Shown here piece after piece: positions 28,526 to 38,370 of a DNA stretch of 64,000 nt. The stretch's first letter is position 1; the number at the start of each line of letters is the position of its first letter. The DNA comes from Sphingopyxis bauzanensis (lineage in GTDB: Bacteria > Pseudomonadota > Alphaproteobacteria > Sphingomonadales > Sphingomonadaceae), in assembly GCF_002205675.1 (NCBI RefSeq), contig NZ_NISK01000001.1:739054-803053 (forward strand), in the 5' to 3' direction. Made by a program: the position numbers and the translations under genes. The notes beneath the pieces are model-generated. The model did no database searches, had not been told where the DNA came from, and saw only the letters and a list, made by a program, of their open reading frames with translations.

Positions 28526-31500
28526 TCGAACGGATCATTCGCGCATCGGTCGCCGCGCGCGGGCTGGTCGTGGCCGCGGCGCTGATCCTGACGCTGATCG
28601 GGATCGCCGCCGTGCGGACGACGCCGGTCGATGCCCTCCCCGACCTCTCCGACGTGCAGGTCATCATCCGCACCACCTATCCCGGCCAGGCGCCGCGCAT
28701 CGTCGAGGATCAGGTCACCTATCCGATCACGACGACGATGCTCTCGGTTCCCGGCGCGCGCGTCGTGCGCGGCTATAGCTTTGTCGGCGACAGCTTCGTC
28801 TATGTCCTCTTCGAGGACGGCACCGACCTTTATTGGGCGCGCAGCCGGGTGCTCGAATATCTCAGCCAGGTGCAGAGCCGCCTTCCCGAAGGGGCGAAGG
28901 CATCACTTGGCCCCGACGCCACCGGCGTCGGCTGGATCTATGAATATGCGCTCGTCGACAAGAGCGGGCGCCACGATCTGGCTGCGCTGCGCAGCCTGCA
29001 GGACTGGTTCCTGCGCTTCGAGCTCAAGGCGGTGCCCGGCGTCGCCGAGGTCGCGAGCATCGGCGGCATGGTGCGCCAATATCAGATCCTTGTCGATCCG
29101 CAGAAGCTCGCCGCGTTCGGCGTGACCGCGCAGGATGTGACCGACGCGCTGAAGCGCGCCAATCAGGAGAGCGGCGGCGGGACGGTCGACATGGCCGAAG
29201 CCGAATATGTCGTGCGCGCCGGCGGCTATCTCAAAAGTCTCGACGACTTTCGCGCCGTGCCGCTCCGCACCGCAGCGGGCGGCATTCCCGTGACGATCGG
29301 CGATGTCGCGACCGTCCAGATCGGCCCCGACATGCGGCGCGGGATCGCCGAACTCAATGGCGAAGGCGAAGTCGCGGGCGGCGTGATCGTGATGCGTCAG
29401 GGCCAGAACGCCCGCGAGGTGATCGATGGCGTGCGCGCCAAGCTCGGCGAGCTGAAGCGCGGCCTGCCGCCAGGGGTCGAGATCGTCACCACCTATGACC
29501 GGTCGGGACTGATCGATCGCGCGGTCGATAATCTCACCTCGAAGCTCGTCGAAGAATTTATCATCGTCGCCATCGTCTGCGCGCTGTTCCTGTGGCACGC
29601 GCGCTCGGCGCTGGTCGCGATCCTCACCCTGCCGCTCGGCATATTGATCGCCTTCATCGTCATGCGGTTCCAGGGACTCAACGCCAATATATTGTCGCTG
29701 GGAGGCATCGCGATCGCCGTCGGCGCGATGGTCGACGCCGCAGTCGTGATGATCGAAAATGCCCACAAGCATCTCGAGCATTGGGAAAGAGATCATCCGG
29801 GCGAGGAGTTGAAAGGCGCCGAACGCTGGCGCGTGATCACCGATGCCGCCGCCGAAGTCGGACCGGCGCTGTTCCTGAGCCTCCTCATCATCACATTTTC
29901 CTTCCTCCCCATCTTCTCGCTCCAAGGACAGGAAGGGAAACTGTTCGGGCCGCTCGCCTTCACCAAGACCTATGCCATGGCGGCGGCGGCGATCCTCTCG
30001 ATCACGCTCGTCCCGGTCCTCATGGGCTGGCTCATTCGCGGGCGCATCCCGAACGAGCAGGCCAATCCGGTCAATCGCTGGTTGACACATGCCTATCGCC
30101 CGGCGCTCGATTGGGTTCTCCGTCGCCCCGGAAGGGCGCTGGCAATAGCCGGGCTGGTCTTTGCGACCAGCCTGTGGCCGCTGACCCAGCTCGGCGGCGA
30201 ATTCATGCCCCAGCTCGACGAGGGCGACCTCCTCTATATGCCATCGGCGCTGCCAGGCATCTCGGCGGCCAAGGCCTCGAGCCTGCTCCAGCAGACCGAC
30301 CGGCTCATCAAGACGGTGCCCGAGGTCGAGAGTGTGTTCGGCAAGGCCGGGCGCGCCGACACCGCGACCGATCCCGCCCCGCTCGAGATGTTCGAGACGA
30401 CGATCCGCTTCAAGCCGCGCGATCAATGGCGCGCTGGCATGACCCCCGAAAAGCTGGTCGCCGAGCTCGACGCGCGCGTGAAGGTTCCGGGTCTCGCCAA
30501 TTTCTGGATCCCGCCGATCCGCAACCGCATCGATATGCTGGCGACCGGGATCAAGAGCCCGGTCGGCATCAAGGTGGCGGGATCGGACGTCGCCGAGATC
30601 GACCGCACCGCGAAGCGGATCGAGGATGTCGTCCGCAAGGTTCCGGGCGTCGCCTCGGCGCTCGCCGAGCGGCTGACCGGCGGGCGCTATATCGACATCG
30701 ACATCGATCGCGCCGCCGCCGCGCGTTACGGTCTCAATGTCGCCGACGTGCAGGCCATTGTTGGCGGCGTCATCGGCGGCGAGACCATCGGGCAGACCGT
30801 CGAGGGGCTGGCGCGATATCCGATCAGCGTGCGCTATCCGCGCGAACTGCGCGACAGCCTCGGCAAGCTCGAAAACCTGCCGATCCTCACGCCATCGCGC
30901 CAGCAGATCACGCTGGGCACCGTGGCAAGAGTGCGGATCAGCGACGGCCCGCCGATGCTGCGGACCGAGAACGCCCGGCCGGTAACCTGGATCTATGTCG
31001 ACGGCCGCGACCGCGACCTGCAGACGCTGGTCGGCGATATCCAGCAGGCGGTCGCGCGCGACGTCAAACTGCCGCCGGGCGTCAGCATCTCCTACACAGG
31101 CCAGTTCGAATTCCTCGTTCGCGCGACCGAGCGGATGAAGGTCGTCGTGCCGGTCACGCTCGCGATCATCCTCGTCCTGCTCTACCTGACCTTCCGGCGC
31201 TGGGACGAGGCGCTGCTCATCATGGCGACGCTGCCCTTCGCGCTCACCGGCGGGCTGTGGCTGCTCTATCTGCTCGGCTATAATCAGTCGGTCGCGAGCG
31301 CGGTCGGGTTCATCGCGCTCGCGGGGGTCGCCGCCGAGTTCGGCGTCGTGATGCTCATCTATCTGAAGCAGGCGCTCGCGGCACGCGGCGACGGTCCGAT
31401 CGTTGCGGCGGTCCGCGACGGAGCCTTGCTCCGGGTCCGCCCCAAGGCGATGACCGTCGCGGTCATATTGGCGGGGCTGTTCCCGATCCTCGTCGGCACG

Positions 31501-31656
31501 GGGACCGGCTCCGAGGTAATGAGCCGGATCGCCGCGCCGATGATCGGCGGGATGATCACCGCACCTCTGCTCTCGATGTTCATCATCCCCGCCGCCTATC
31601 TGTTGATGCGCCGGCGATGGCCCGATCAACAACCGTTGAAAACCCCGAAGACGTGA
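28522..31656 (+). CDS. cusA: RND heavy-metal pump CusA
   Basis: 1044-residue inner-membrane proton-driven pump of the heavy-metal RND family, which exports Cu(I) or Ag(I). It has the N-terminal [16 protein letters not shown] motif, two sets of membrane segments (from ~340 and ~870), and the family [21 protein letters not shown] proton-path region. It overlaps cusB by four bases and ends 22 bases before cusF. The CusB- and CusF-like partners make copper or silver the likely substrate rather than zinc. Confidence 0.95.
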   Translation: MIERIIRASVAARGLVVAAALILTLIGIAAVRTTPVDALPDLSDVQVIIRTTYPGQAPRIVEDQVTYPITTTMLSVPGARVVRGYSFVGDSFVYVLFEDGTDLYWARSRVLEYLSQVQSRLPEGAKASLGPDATGVGWIYEYALVDKSGRHDLAALRSLQDWFLRFELKAVPGVAEVASIGGMVRQYQILVDPQKLAAFGVTAQDVTDALKRANQESGGGTVDMAEAEYVVRAGGYLKSLDDFRAVPLRTAAGGIPVTIGDVATVQIGPDMRRGIAELNGEGEVAGGVIVMRQGQNAREVIDGVRAKLGELKRGLPPGVEIVTTYDRSGLIDRAVDNLTSKLVEEFIIVAIVCALFLWHARSALVAILTLPLGILIAFIVMRFQGLNANILSLGGIAIAVGAMVDAAVVMIENAHKHLEHWERDHPGEELKGAERWRVITDAAAEVGPALFLSLLIITFSFLPIFSLQGQEGKLFGPLAFTKTYAMAAAAILSITLVPVLMGWLIRGRIPNEQANPVNRWLTHAYRPALDWVLRRPGRALAIAGLVFATSLWPLTQLGGEFMPQLDEGDLLYMPSALPGISAAKASSLLQQTDRLIKTVPEVESVFGKAGRADTATDPAPLEMFETTIRFKPRDQWRAGMTPEKLVAELDARVKVPGLANFWIPPIRNRIDMLATGIKSPVGIKVAGSDVAEIDRTAKRIEDVVRKVPGVASALAERLTGGRYIDIDIDRAAAARYGLNVADVQAIVGGVIGGETIGQTVEGLARYPISVRYPRELRDSLGKLENLPILTPSRQQITLGTVARVRISDGPPMLRTENARPVTWIYVDGRDRDLQTLVGDIQQAVARDVKLPPGVSISYTGQFEFLVRATERMKVVVPVTLAIILVLLYLTFRRWDEALLIMATLPFALTGGLWLLYLLGYNQSVASAVGFIALAGVAAEFGVVMLIYLKQALAARGDGPIVAAVRDGALLRVRPKAMTVAVILAGLFPILVGTGTGSEVMSRIAAPMIGGMITAPLLSMFIIPAAYLLMRRRWPDQQPLKTPKT

Positions 31657-31678
31657 CATGAAAACAAGGAGAATGAAT

Positions 31679-32041
31679 ATGAAATCGATGCGCATTCTGG
31701 CTGGCGGCATGGTGCTGCTGATCGCCGTTTCGGCGTGCAGCCCCGCAGCCGACAAACAGACCACCACCGCTCCCAAGGAAGCAGCCGGTGCGACAGCATC
31801 TTCCGAAGTGCAGCATGGCAAGGGCGAAGGAACGATCACCGCGATCGACGCAGCCAAAGGAACGGTTACGCTCGATCATGGCGAAATCGCCGCCCTGAAA
31901 TGGCCGCCGATGTCGATGGGGTTCGAGGCATCGGCGGATTTGCGCAAAGGTCTGAAGGTCGGCGATCGCGTCGCTTTTGAACTCGACTGGAATGGCGCCA
32001 CGGGCCGCATCACGCGGATCGAGGCTCTTCCCCCGTCCTGA
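31679..32041 (+). CDS. cusF: periplasmic copper chaperone CusF-like
   Basis: 120 residues from ATG 31679, seven bases after AAGGAG. The signal peptide ends in a lipobox-like VSAC. The CusF domain carries the full copper site: His in TLDHGEIAALKWPP, Trp in KWPP and Met-x-Met in MSMGFEA. It should hand Cu(I) to CusB. It is the last gene of the series and converges with the MerR gene. Confidence 0.93.
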   Translation: MKSMRILAGGMVLLIAVSACSPAADKQTTTAPKEAAGATASSEVQHGKGEGTITAIDAAKGTVTLDHGEIAALKWPPMSMGFEASADLRKGLKVGDRVAFELDWNGATGRITRIEALPPS

Positions 32042-32073
32042 TAGCGGTTGCGGCCCGGGCTTCGCGCGTCGCG

Positions 32074-32481
32074 TCAGTTTCGCGTAGCGCCGCGCATCGG
32101 CTCGAGAGTCTGAATGATCTTGCAGTCGCCGACCTTTCCCAAGCGGCAGCCGCCGATGACGCGTGCGAGTTCGTCGCGCATTTGGGACAGGTCGGCGATC
32201 TTGCGCTCGATTGTCACGAGATGGCTACTCGCGACCGCATCGACGGCGCCGCAGGGCTGGTCGCGATCGTCGGCGAGCGCAAGAAGCTCGCGGACTTCGT
32301 CCAGCGAGAATCCGAGGTCGCGCGCGCGCCGGATGAAGGACAGCCGCAACAGCTCTTCGGTTCCATAGGAGCGATAATTGCCGCCCGTCCGTGCCGGCGG
32401 CGCCAGCAGGCCCGCTCCTTCATAGTAGCGGATGGTTTCGACCTTGGTGTCGGTCGCACGCGCGAGTTCGCCAATTTTCAT
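32074..32481 (-). CDS. MerR-family metal regulator, CadR/PbrR-like
   Basis: 135-residue regulator: winged HTH (MKIGELARATDTKVETIRYY), dimer helix and a C-terminal metal loop. Cys residues in DQPCGAVD, GGCRLG and GDCKIIQTL occupy the three positions used by CadR/ZntR/PbrR for Cd, Pb or Zn, not the copper CueR pattern. It diverges from a small cation transporter, and a MerR-type promoter lies between them. A near-identical operator heads the czc operon, so it may control both. Confidence 0.9.
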   Translation of the reverse strand: MKIGELARATDTKVETIRYYEGAGLLAPPARTGGNYRSYGTEELLRLSFIRRARDLGFSLDEVRELLALADDRDQPCGAVDAVASSHLVTIERKIADLSQMRDELARVIGGCRLGKVGDCKIIQTLEPMRGATRN

Positions 32482-32484
32482 CGC

Positions 32485-32515
32485 TTGACCCTATAGTTGC
32501 TAGAGGGTGCATATA
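32485..32515 (+). promoter_or_regulatory. MerR-type promoter with 19-bp spacer
   Basis: TTGACC (32485-32490) and CATATA (32510-32515) are separated by 19 bases. A dyad with arms ACCCTATAG and CTAGAGGGT and a three-base centre overlaps the spacer. The long spacer and dyad are the hallmark of CadR/PbrR/ZntR-controlled promoters. It drives the cation transporter rightward. Confidence 0.85.
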
Positions 32516-32549
32516 GCTGTCCGACTCGCAACGGGAAAGGACGGATGAC

Positions 32550-33188
32550 ATGAGCGATTGTGGCTGCGAAGCCGACGAAAAGCGCGCGGGCGTCGACCCC
32601 GCCTACCGGCGCGCGCTCTGGATCGTCGTCATCCTCAACCTCGGCTTCGGCGTGATCGAACTGGCCGGTGGCTTCCTCGCGCGGTCGCAGGCGCTCAAGG
32701 CCGACTCGCTCGATTTCATCGGCGATGGCTCGATCACCCTTATTGGACTGATCGCGCTTGGCTGGACCGCCGTCGCGCGTAGCCGCACGGCGCTGGTTCA
32801 GGGCTGCTTTCTGGCTGTTCTGGGGCTCGGGATTATCGGATCGGCGATCTGGCGCTCCTTCCATGCCATCGCGCCCGAAGCCGACCTCATGGGGGGCATC
32901 GGCGTCGTGGCACTGCTCGTCAACATCTCGGCGGCGCTGGTGCTCAGCCGTTTCCGCAACGAAGGCGATGCTACGGCGCGCGCGATCTGGCTGTTTTCAA
33001 GGAACGATGCCCTCGCCAATGTCGCCGTCATCGTCGCGGCGGGTCTGGTTGCCGTGACGGGCGAAGCCTGGCCTGACCTTCTGGTCGCCGGTGTCATCGC
33101 GCTGCTCTTCCTCCATTCGGCCTATGATATCATCCGTGACGCGCTTGGTGAGATTTCTTCGCACAAGCCGGGACAGACCGCACAGTAG
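32550..33188 (+). CDS. cation transporter of the CDF superfamily (short form)
   Basis: 212-residue inner-membrane protein without the usual cytoplasmic C-terminal domain. A Cys-rich N-terminus (MSDCGCEADEKR) is followed by about six membrane segments; the metal site is probably formed by LKADSLDFIGDG and LFSRNDALANVAV, the counterparts of the CDF HxxxD motifs with Asp and Asn instead of His. It is controlled from the MerR-type promoter and diverges from the CadR-like regulator. Cadmium, zinc or lead export is likely. Confidence 0.82.
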   Translation: MSDCGCEADEKRAGVDPAYRRALWIVVILNLGFGVIELAGGFLARSQALKADSLDFIGDGSITLIGLIALGWTAVARSRTALVQGCFLAVLGLGIIGSAIWRSFHAIAPEADLMGGIGVVALLVNISAALVLSRFRNEGDATARAIWLFSRNDALANVAVIVAAGLVAVTGEAWPDLLVAGVIALLFLHSAYDIIRDALGEISSHKPGQTAQ

Positions 33189-33249
33189 CGCAGGACGGAA
33201 ACCCGCCCTTATCCATGCCTGCAATCACGCGGTTTCTTGCGGGGCGCCG

Positions 33250-35172
33250 CTAGGCCGCGTGCGGCGCCCTCGCCCGGTTGAACCAGAAACCCGCGGCCAA
33301 GACGATCGCGGCCGCCAATTGTGCGAGAAGCGTCTGAACCGTCGGGTACACCCCCAGTATCGGGAATCGCGGAAACGCTGCCAGCGGCGTGACGCCGAGC
33401 AGGCCCGCTTCCTGCAGCCCGCCAATGCCCTTGCCGGCCAGGACGATCGCCAGCACTGCGATCAGGGCCGCACTCCATGAGAAGAATTGCGTGATCGGCA
33501 AGCGGGCGCTGAAGCGGAGCATGGCCCAGGCGATCAGACCCAACAATATGGCGGCCACCGCCGCGCCTGCCAGCATGGCGCCGCCATTTCCCTGCGCCCA
33601 TATGGCGGCGTAAAAGAGGATGGTCTCGAAGACCTCGCGATAGACAACGAGGAAGGTCAGACCGAAGAGGAACCACGCCGACCGGCGCGACAGGGCAGCG
33701 GAGATCTTCTCCTTGATATACCGCTGCCAAGTTTCGGCATTGCTTTTGCCGTGCATCCAGATGCCCACCGAGATCAGGATGATCGCGGCGAAAAGCGAGC
33801 CAAAGCCTTCGGTGAGCTCGCGCGACGCCCCGCTGATTCCGATGAAATAGGTCGCGACGAACCAGGTCGCCGCCCCGGCGGCTAGAGCGGAAACCCAGCC
33901 GCCATGGACATATCCCATGACGTCAGTTCGCCCGGTTTTGCGAAGGAAGGCCATCATGGCGATGACGATCAGCAGCGCTTCAAGACCTTCGCGTAGCAGG
34001 ACTCCGAATGCGCCGAGAAAGCTCGACGATGCGCTTGCCTGTTCAGGCGCGAGGGCCGCCTCGGCTTCGACGAACAGGCGGGCCACTTCGGCATTCGCCG
34101 CCTTCACCTCCGTGAGCGGGCGACCCTTTCCTATCGCCGAGCGCAAATTCCCCATCGCCATCTCGATCTTCGCCATGAGGTCAGGATCGCGGGCCGCAAG
34201 GACCGGCTCGACGGGCTCGAAACCATCGAGATAGGCGGATAGTGCCAAGTCGGACGCGGCGCCACGGTCGCCGGCCGCATAGGCCTTTAGGCTCGCGTCG
34301 AGGCGCTGGCGCGACAGCGCCAGCGAGCCGACCGGCTTCGCAACGACGGCCGCCGGCTGGCGGCGCAAAAAGGCGGTCAGCGGCCCGGCCTTTCCGTCGC
34401 CCAGTTCACGGGCGATATCCGCGGGAGTCTTGCCGACGAGAGTCGCAAGATCGGGGATGGCGGCACGAACGCGCGCGTCCTTTTCCCATATCTGTCGGCC
34501 CTCCGATTGCGACGATTCCGGAAACGCGATGCTTCCGACGTAAAAGGACAGGGCCCAGCGGTCGCTGTCGGGGAGGGCTTCGAAGCTCGCCATCGACGTC
34601 CCCTCGAGCCCCTGCGAAATCACCTGATAGAGGGCGAACAGGCTGCGCTCGCGTGCGCGCGCCGCGTCGGTGAAGGCGATCGGGGGCGGATCGAGCCCCG
34701 CAGCGCCCGGACCGTTTCCGGCACCGGTCGCGCCGTGACACATGGCGCAGTTTTCTGCATAGAGCTTCGCGCCGCGCGCCAGATCAGGAGCCGAGCGCGG
34801 CGCGAGCGGAACGGGATAGCTTGCAAGCAAGGCCCCGGCGAGCCGCCGCGACTGTGTTTCGATGGTAGCCGGTGCAGATTTCGCGGCGATCGATTGGCGC
34901 AAGGCTGCGGCCTGGTTGACCAAATTCGGCTTGGCGGTCTTCTGCGGCAGGCGTTTCAAACGCGTTTCGACCTGCGCCGCGAATTCGGTCATCTCGGCAT
35001 ATTCCGCCGGACTGACGACCTTGCCGCCGGACACCGCACCCGGATAATCCACTGCGACATAGTCAAGCAGCCGCCAAATGGTCTGAACCTCGGGCTCGCT
35101 CGCGCGCGCTGGCTGGAGAGCGACCAGCGCCAGCAGCAGGAAAGCAAGCGCCCCCCTGCCCAGGGCACGCAT
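33250..35172 (-). CDS. cytochrome c-FTR1 fusion, high-affinity iron permease
   Basis: 640 residues from ATG 35172, which gives a signal peptide ending ARA; a GTG at 35208 is an alternative. The periplasmic half carries a c-type haem site CAMCH (residues 142-146). The C-terminal 250 residues are an FTR1 permease with both REXXE motifs, REGLE (~394) and REVFE (~512). FTR1 imports iron. A Fur-like box lies about 50 bases upstream. It converges with the small cation transporter and may compensate iron loss under metal stress. Confidence 0.88.
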   Translation of the reverse strand: MRALGRGALAFLLLALVALQPARASEPEVQTIWRLLDYVAVDYPGAVSGGKVVSPAEYAEMTEFAAQVETRLKRLPQKTAKPNLVNQAAALRQSIAAKSAPATIETQSRRLAGALLASYPVPLAPRSAPDLARGAKLYAENCAMCHGATGAGNGPGAAGLDPPPIAFTDAARARERSLFALYQVISQGLEGTSMASFEALPDSDRWALSFYVGSIAFPESSQSEGRQIWEKDARVRAAIPDLATLVGKTPADIARELGDGKAGPLTAFLRRQPAAVVAKPVGSLALSRQRLDASLKAYAAGDRGAASDLALSAYLDGFEPVEPVLAARDPDLMAKIEMAMGNLRSAIGKGRPLTEVKAANAEVARLFVEAEAALAPEQASASSSFLGAFGVLLREGLEALLIVIAMMAFLRKTGRTDVMGYVHGGWVSALAAGAATWFVATYFIGISGASRELTEGFGSLFAAIILISVGIWMHGKSNAETWQRYIKEKISAALSRRSAWFLFGLTFLVVYREVFETILFYAAIWAQGNGGAMLAGAAVAAILLGLIAWAMLRFSARLPITQFFSWSAALIAVLAIVLAGKGIGGLQEAGLLGVTPLAAFPRFPILGVYPTVQTLLAQLAAAIVLAAGFWFNRARAPHAA

Positions 35173-35222
35173 CAACGCGAAGGAAACGCTTTTGGAGAAA
35201 ATCGCCACGCCAGCTGCCTTTA

Positions 35223-35241
35223 TTGAGAATGATTTGCATTG
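35223..35241 (-). promoter_or_regulatory. Fur-like box upstream of the FTR1 gene
   Basis: On the minus strand the stretch reads CAATGCAAATCATTCTCAA, close to the 19-bp Fur consensus (particularly AATCATTCTCA). Its place before the iron-permease gene fits repression by iron-loaded Fur; Irr or another regulator is possible in Alphaproteobacteria. Confidence 0.7.
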
Positions 35242-35308
35242 GCCGATCCGAGCGTGGCAATCAACGCAGAATCGGCTCTTGGCAATCTGGAAGTTGCCAG
35301 CGACAGCC

Positions 35309-35533
35309 TCACCCGCAGCAGGATTTGTCGCCGCTCTCCTGAATCGGCGGGCAAGGGATATCGCCGTAGGAACAATAGACGCAGCAGTCGCCAGGCTTGG
35401 GCTTGAGAACCGCACCGCAGCCGCGGCAATCGTAGAAATATTGGCACGCGTTGGTCGGCATGGTCTCGGTCGACTGGTGGCCGCATTTCGGACAGGTCAG
35501 GGTCGAAAACAGTTGGATCGCCGCGTCAGACAT
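35309..35533 (-). CDS. GDCCVxC domain protein
   Basis: 74-residue Cys-rich protein with an N-terminal CPKCGH zinc-ribbon-like pair, YDCRGCGA, and the signature GDCCVYCSYGDIPCPPIQ. Genes with this signature are commonly found beside merT. The start at 35533 overlaps the end of merT by eight bases, indicating one operon. The function is unknown; metal binding through the many Cys is likely. Confidence 0.85.
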   Translation of the reverse strand: MSDAAIQLFSTLTCPKCGHQSTETMPTNACQYFYDCRGCGAVLKPKPGDCCVYCSYGDIPCPPIQESGDKSCCG

Positions 35534-35885
35534 AGGTGTAACCCGCCCAGAGCAGCGCCGCGCCGAGAAGCAGGCCAAAAAATGTGAGAATGCGCATCCA
35601 GCGCGGCGTGCACAGGCCGCCGGGGCCGCAGCGCGCGGCAATCAGCTGCTGCCGCGTCAGCAACATGGCACCGACAATGAGGCACAAGGCGCCGATGACG
35701 AGCAAGGGCGTTCGATATGGAGCCGCCACGATGGCCACGCCGCCAAGCCACGCCGCACCGATGCCGACCGACGCGAAGAGAAAAGGCAGCGCGCAACAGG
35801 CAGCTACGCCGAACGCGGCGGCGAGACCCGCCAGAGTTACGGTGGCGGTAGCGATCCCCTTGGGCTGATTTGGCGGGTCGATCAT
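35526..35885 (-). CDS. merT: mercuric transport protein MerT
   Basis: 119-residue inner-membrane protein with three hydrophobic segments. The first segment has the paired Cys of MerT in GVAACCALPF; a second Cys pair occurs in RCGPGGLCTPRW. It carries Hg(II) into the cell. The ATG at 35885 follows AAGGAG. merP and merA, the usual partners, are absent from the window. It diverges from merR across a MerR-type dyad. Confidence 0.9.
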   Translation of the reverse strand: MIDPPNQPKGIATATVTLAGLAAAFGVAACCALPFLFASVGIGAAWLGGVAIVAAPYRTPLLVIGALCLIVGAMLLTRQQLIAARCGPGGLCTPRWMRILTFFGLLLGAALLWAGYTYV

Positions 35886-35914
35886 GGGAGACTCCTTGCG
35901 AGGGGCATCGGAGC

Positions 35915-35945
35915 GCTCTACCATCTGTAGTAACTACAGATTCAA
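35915..35945 (-). promoter_or_regulatory. MerR-type promoter of merT
   Basis: ATCTGTAGT-A-ACTACAGAT (35923-35941) is a perfect 9-bp dyad. On the minus strand it sits between TTGAAT (35940-35945) and TAGAGC (35915-35920), with a 19-base spacer. This is the expected structure for a MerR-controlled promoter toward merT. Confidence 0.75.
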
Positions 35946-35959
35946 GAGGTATTTTTGCG

Positions 35960-36385
35960 ATGGCGGCGAGCGGCGCGATCCAGATCGGCGAACTCTCGCG
36001 CCGCACCGGCTGCAACATCGAGACGATCCGCTATTATGAGAGAATTGGCCTCTTGCCGACGCCCTCTCGTCGGGGCCGTTTTCGCAGCTACGCACGCGAA
36101 GATGTTGCTCGCCTCGGCTTCGTGCGACGCGCGCGGGAACTGGGCTTCACCTTGGACGAAGTGCGCGCGCTGCTCGGACTCGCAAATGGCGGCGAGAGCC
36201 GCTGTGCCGACGTCCGCGACCTCGCGGCGTCGCATCTGAAGGACGTGCGCGAACGGATCGCGGACCTTGAGAGAATGGAACGCGTGCTGGCGGATTCGGT
36301 GCGTGCCTGCGACGCCGGTTTGGAGCCGGGATGCCCGCTGCTCGACGCGCTTGGCGCAGGATCGCGGGACGCAGAAGCCGCGTAG
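35960..36385 (+). CDS. merR: mercury-type MerR regulator
   Basis: 141 residues from ATG 35960. Winged HTH IQIGELSRRTGCNIETIRYY is followed by the mercury Cys triad in SRCADV, RACDAG and EPGCPLLDAL, the three positions used by MerR to bind Hg(II). It is divergent from merT across the dyad at 35923-35941. Confidence 0.92.
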   Translation: MAASGAIQIGELSRRTGCNIETIRYYERIGLLPTPSRRGRFRSYAREDVARLGFVRRARELGFTLDEVRALLGLANGGESRCADVRDLAASHLKDVRERIADLERMERVLADSVRACDAGLEPGCPLLDALGAGSRDAEAA

Positions 36386-36494
36386 CCACCGCGCGCGCAT
36401 CCGCTGCAATAAATGAAGAAATGAGGTAGGAACGACGGGGTTGACGGGCGACGGCTTGTCGCATTCACCGGGCGGCAAGGGATTACAAACAGGT

Positions 36495-36917
36495 ATGGGG
36501 CGCGCAAATGAAGCTACGATCGCGATGCGGATCGTCATCGATCGGCCCGTCGTTGGCGTGACACACAGCCTTCAAACGAAGGATAATCAACCGATCGATG
36601 CAAAATGTTCGGCCGCCGGCGAATCCCTGTCGTTCGATTTTCCAGTCCGCATCGCCCCTGGACCGAAATTCCTTGGCGAGCATGTACGACGCGAAGGTGC
36701 CGAAAGACGGTTTGTCTATATCTGCATCGGACAATCGGCCGGGGACGAAGCCTCCCCTTGGACGCGCCGGATGAAGATCGACATCCATGACATGGAGCAG
36801 GAGCTTCTGGATCGTGCGCTACGGGGCGGTATCATCGAAATAACGGTCAGTGGAACGGGCAAAGATGGCACACCTGCCTGCGCCACGACCCGGCCGATCG
36901 GATGGCGGATCGCCTGA
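36495..36917 (+). CDS. DUF5990 family protein
   Basis: 140 residues from ATG 36495; an internal ATG at 36525 begins MRIVIDRPVVGVTH and is also possible. The central part ERRFVYICIGQSAGDEASPW and the end GTGKDGTPACATTRPIGWRI match the DUF5990 pattern. The function is unknown. It converges within a few bases of the methyltransferase gene. Confidence 0.72.
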   Translation: MGRANEATIAMRIVIDRPVVGVTHSLQTKDNQPIDAKCSAAGESLSFDFPVRIAPGPKFLGEHVRREGAERRFVYICIGQSAGDEASPWTRRMKIDIHDMEQELLDRALRGGIIEITVSGTGKDGTPACATTRPIGWRIA

Positions 36918-36924
36918 TCAAAAC

Positions 36925-37590
36925 TTAGCCCTTGCGCCCTTCATAAATCGAAATCGACCCGCTCGGGGTTTGAATGACCTTTGCCTCGGTCACGCCGGCA
37001 AACCCCGCCGCTTCGAAGATGCCGGGCATGCAGCCCTTGGCGTTGGGCTCGGTCATGTCGAAGCCATCGAGCAACTGCACCTGCCGGAATAATGTCCGCA
37101 TGAGCAGGTTTCGCTGCAGGCCATAGTCGGCGACCAGCATCAGGCCGCCCGAGGTAAGGGCCCGATACATGGCGTGCGCGATCGCTTGCTTGGTTTCGAT
37201 GGCGCATTGGTGGAAGACGAGGCTCGAGACGATGACGTCGCAGCTTCCCACTATAGCATCGGCCCGGTCGCCCATCGCCTGTTCCCATTGCACCGCGACC
37301 CCGGCCGCCTCGGCCTTGCCGCGGGCGAGGTCGAGCGCCGGAGGGTCGGGGTCGATCCCGATGACTTCGGCGTCGGGGAAGGCCTGCTTGATGGCGATAG
37401 CGAGCGTGCCTGTTCCGCAACCAATATCGACGATCCGCGCATCGTTTGTCGGCGGGACGCGGCGTATGAGTTCCGAGCGCCAACGCTTTTCGCGTGTCAT
37501 GAGGGCGATCGCCCGATCATATTGGTCGGTGAGTTCGTGTCGTCCGAGCGGCGGGACATAGTCCTGCTCTTGCGCATTTGTCTGGGTCAT
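36925..37590 (-). CDS. class I SAM-dependent methyltransferase
   Basis: 221-residue enzyme with the SAM-binding motif ARIVDIGCGTGTLAIAI (residues ~52-68), motif II VIGIDPDPPALDLARG and a later GGLMLVADYGLQRNLLMR. It closely resembles the restored protein of the gene broken by the IS at 19981-22213. It is the last gene of the long minus-strand metal operon, after an AraC gene. The substrate is unknown. Confidence 0.88.
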   Translation of the reverse strand: MTQTNAQEQDYVPPLGRHELTDQYDRAIALMTREKRWRSELIRRVPPTNDARIVDIGCGTGTLAIAIKQAFPDAEVIGIDPDPPALDLARGKAEAAGVAVQWEQAMGDRADAIVGSCDVIVSSLVFHQCAIETKQAIAHAMYRALTSGGLMLVADYGLQRNLLMRTLFRQVQLLDGFDMTEPNAKGCMPGIFEAAGFAGVTEAKVIQTPSGSISIYEGRKG

Positions 37591-37667
37591 GCCGACACGC
37601 TAGCGCGCACGCGGCGGACGGGCTTGAACGAAGCGGCTACGTCGCGCGAATTGCTGAGACGCCAGGC

Positions 37668-38354
37668 CTAGGCCGCGAACAGCTGGCTCGCATTGACGCC
37701 GAACATATGTTTGATCGTTCGCGCAAAATGCGCAGCGTCAGAAAAGCCGCCGCCGTGCGCCGCCTCTGTCACATTCTCCCCGGCCGCAAGCCGCTGTGCC
37801 GCAAGGCGCATCCTGCGCCAGAGAATATAACGGCGAAGCGGGATGCCTAGCTGCTCGACGAAGAGATGCCGGAAGCGATCGGGCGAAAGGCCTGCGGCGC
37901 CGGCGAGCGCTGCGAGACGAACAGGACCAGTCTCGAGCTGACTGTCGAGCAGCCACATAGCATCGATCAGCCGGCGATCGCGCTGCGCCGGCTCTTCCTT
38001 CGCCAGCCAGCCCTCCCAGAAGGCGATACCCGAAGGTTGCGAAACGAGCCGATACGGCCCAGCCGAAATCGCTGCAACGAGCTCGGGAAGCACCGCGTGC
38101 CTTGTCGGTTCGACGAAATAGAGGTCGGCTAAAGGGCGCGGACGAAGGCGATGCGGAACATTTGGTTCGATCAGGAGCGTCGGCGCTTCAATGACCGCGC
38201 CCGCATGCTCGACACTGGCCGATGGCGCGGCGATAACGGCCTGTGCGGCAAAATGACTGTGCGACAGAGAATCGCCGACCGCACCACGCCAGCGCGCCGA
38301 AAATTCGCCGATCTCGAGAGTGCCGGGCCAATTGCGCGCGTCCGTCACCGCCAT
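37668..38354 (-). CDS. AraC-family transcriptional regulator
   Basis: 228 residues: a cupin-like N-terminal part (SHSHFAAQAVIAAP, LIEPNVPHRLRP) and a C-terminal double HTH (AGLSPDRFRHLFVEQL and AAHGGGFSDAAHFARTIKHM). It resembles the AraC protein at 19119-19844; each stands beside a methyltransferase gene of the same type, suggesting a duplicated regulator/enzyme pair. It ends 77 bases before the methyltransferase start. Confidence 0.87.
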   Translation of the reverse strand: MAVTDARNWPGTLEIGEFSARWRGAVGDSLSHSHFAAQAVIAAPSASVEHAGAVIEAPTLLIEPNVPHRLRPRPLADLYFVEPTRHAVLPELVAAISAGPYRLVSQPSGIAFWEGWLAKEEPAQRDRRLIDAMWLLDSQLETGPVRLAALAGAAGLSPDRFRHLFVEQLGIPLRRYILWRRMRLAAQRLAAGENVTEAAHGGGFSDAAHFARTIKHMFGVNASQLFAA

Positions 38355-38370
38355 GTCCCTTCCGATCAGT

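Noticed and set aside
28903..31857. A 984-codon minus-strand frame opposite cusA
   Set aside because: It is the antisense of cusA, which has all RND family motifs. Long antisense frames are expected in this GC-rich codon use.
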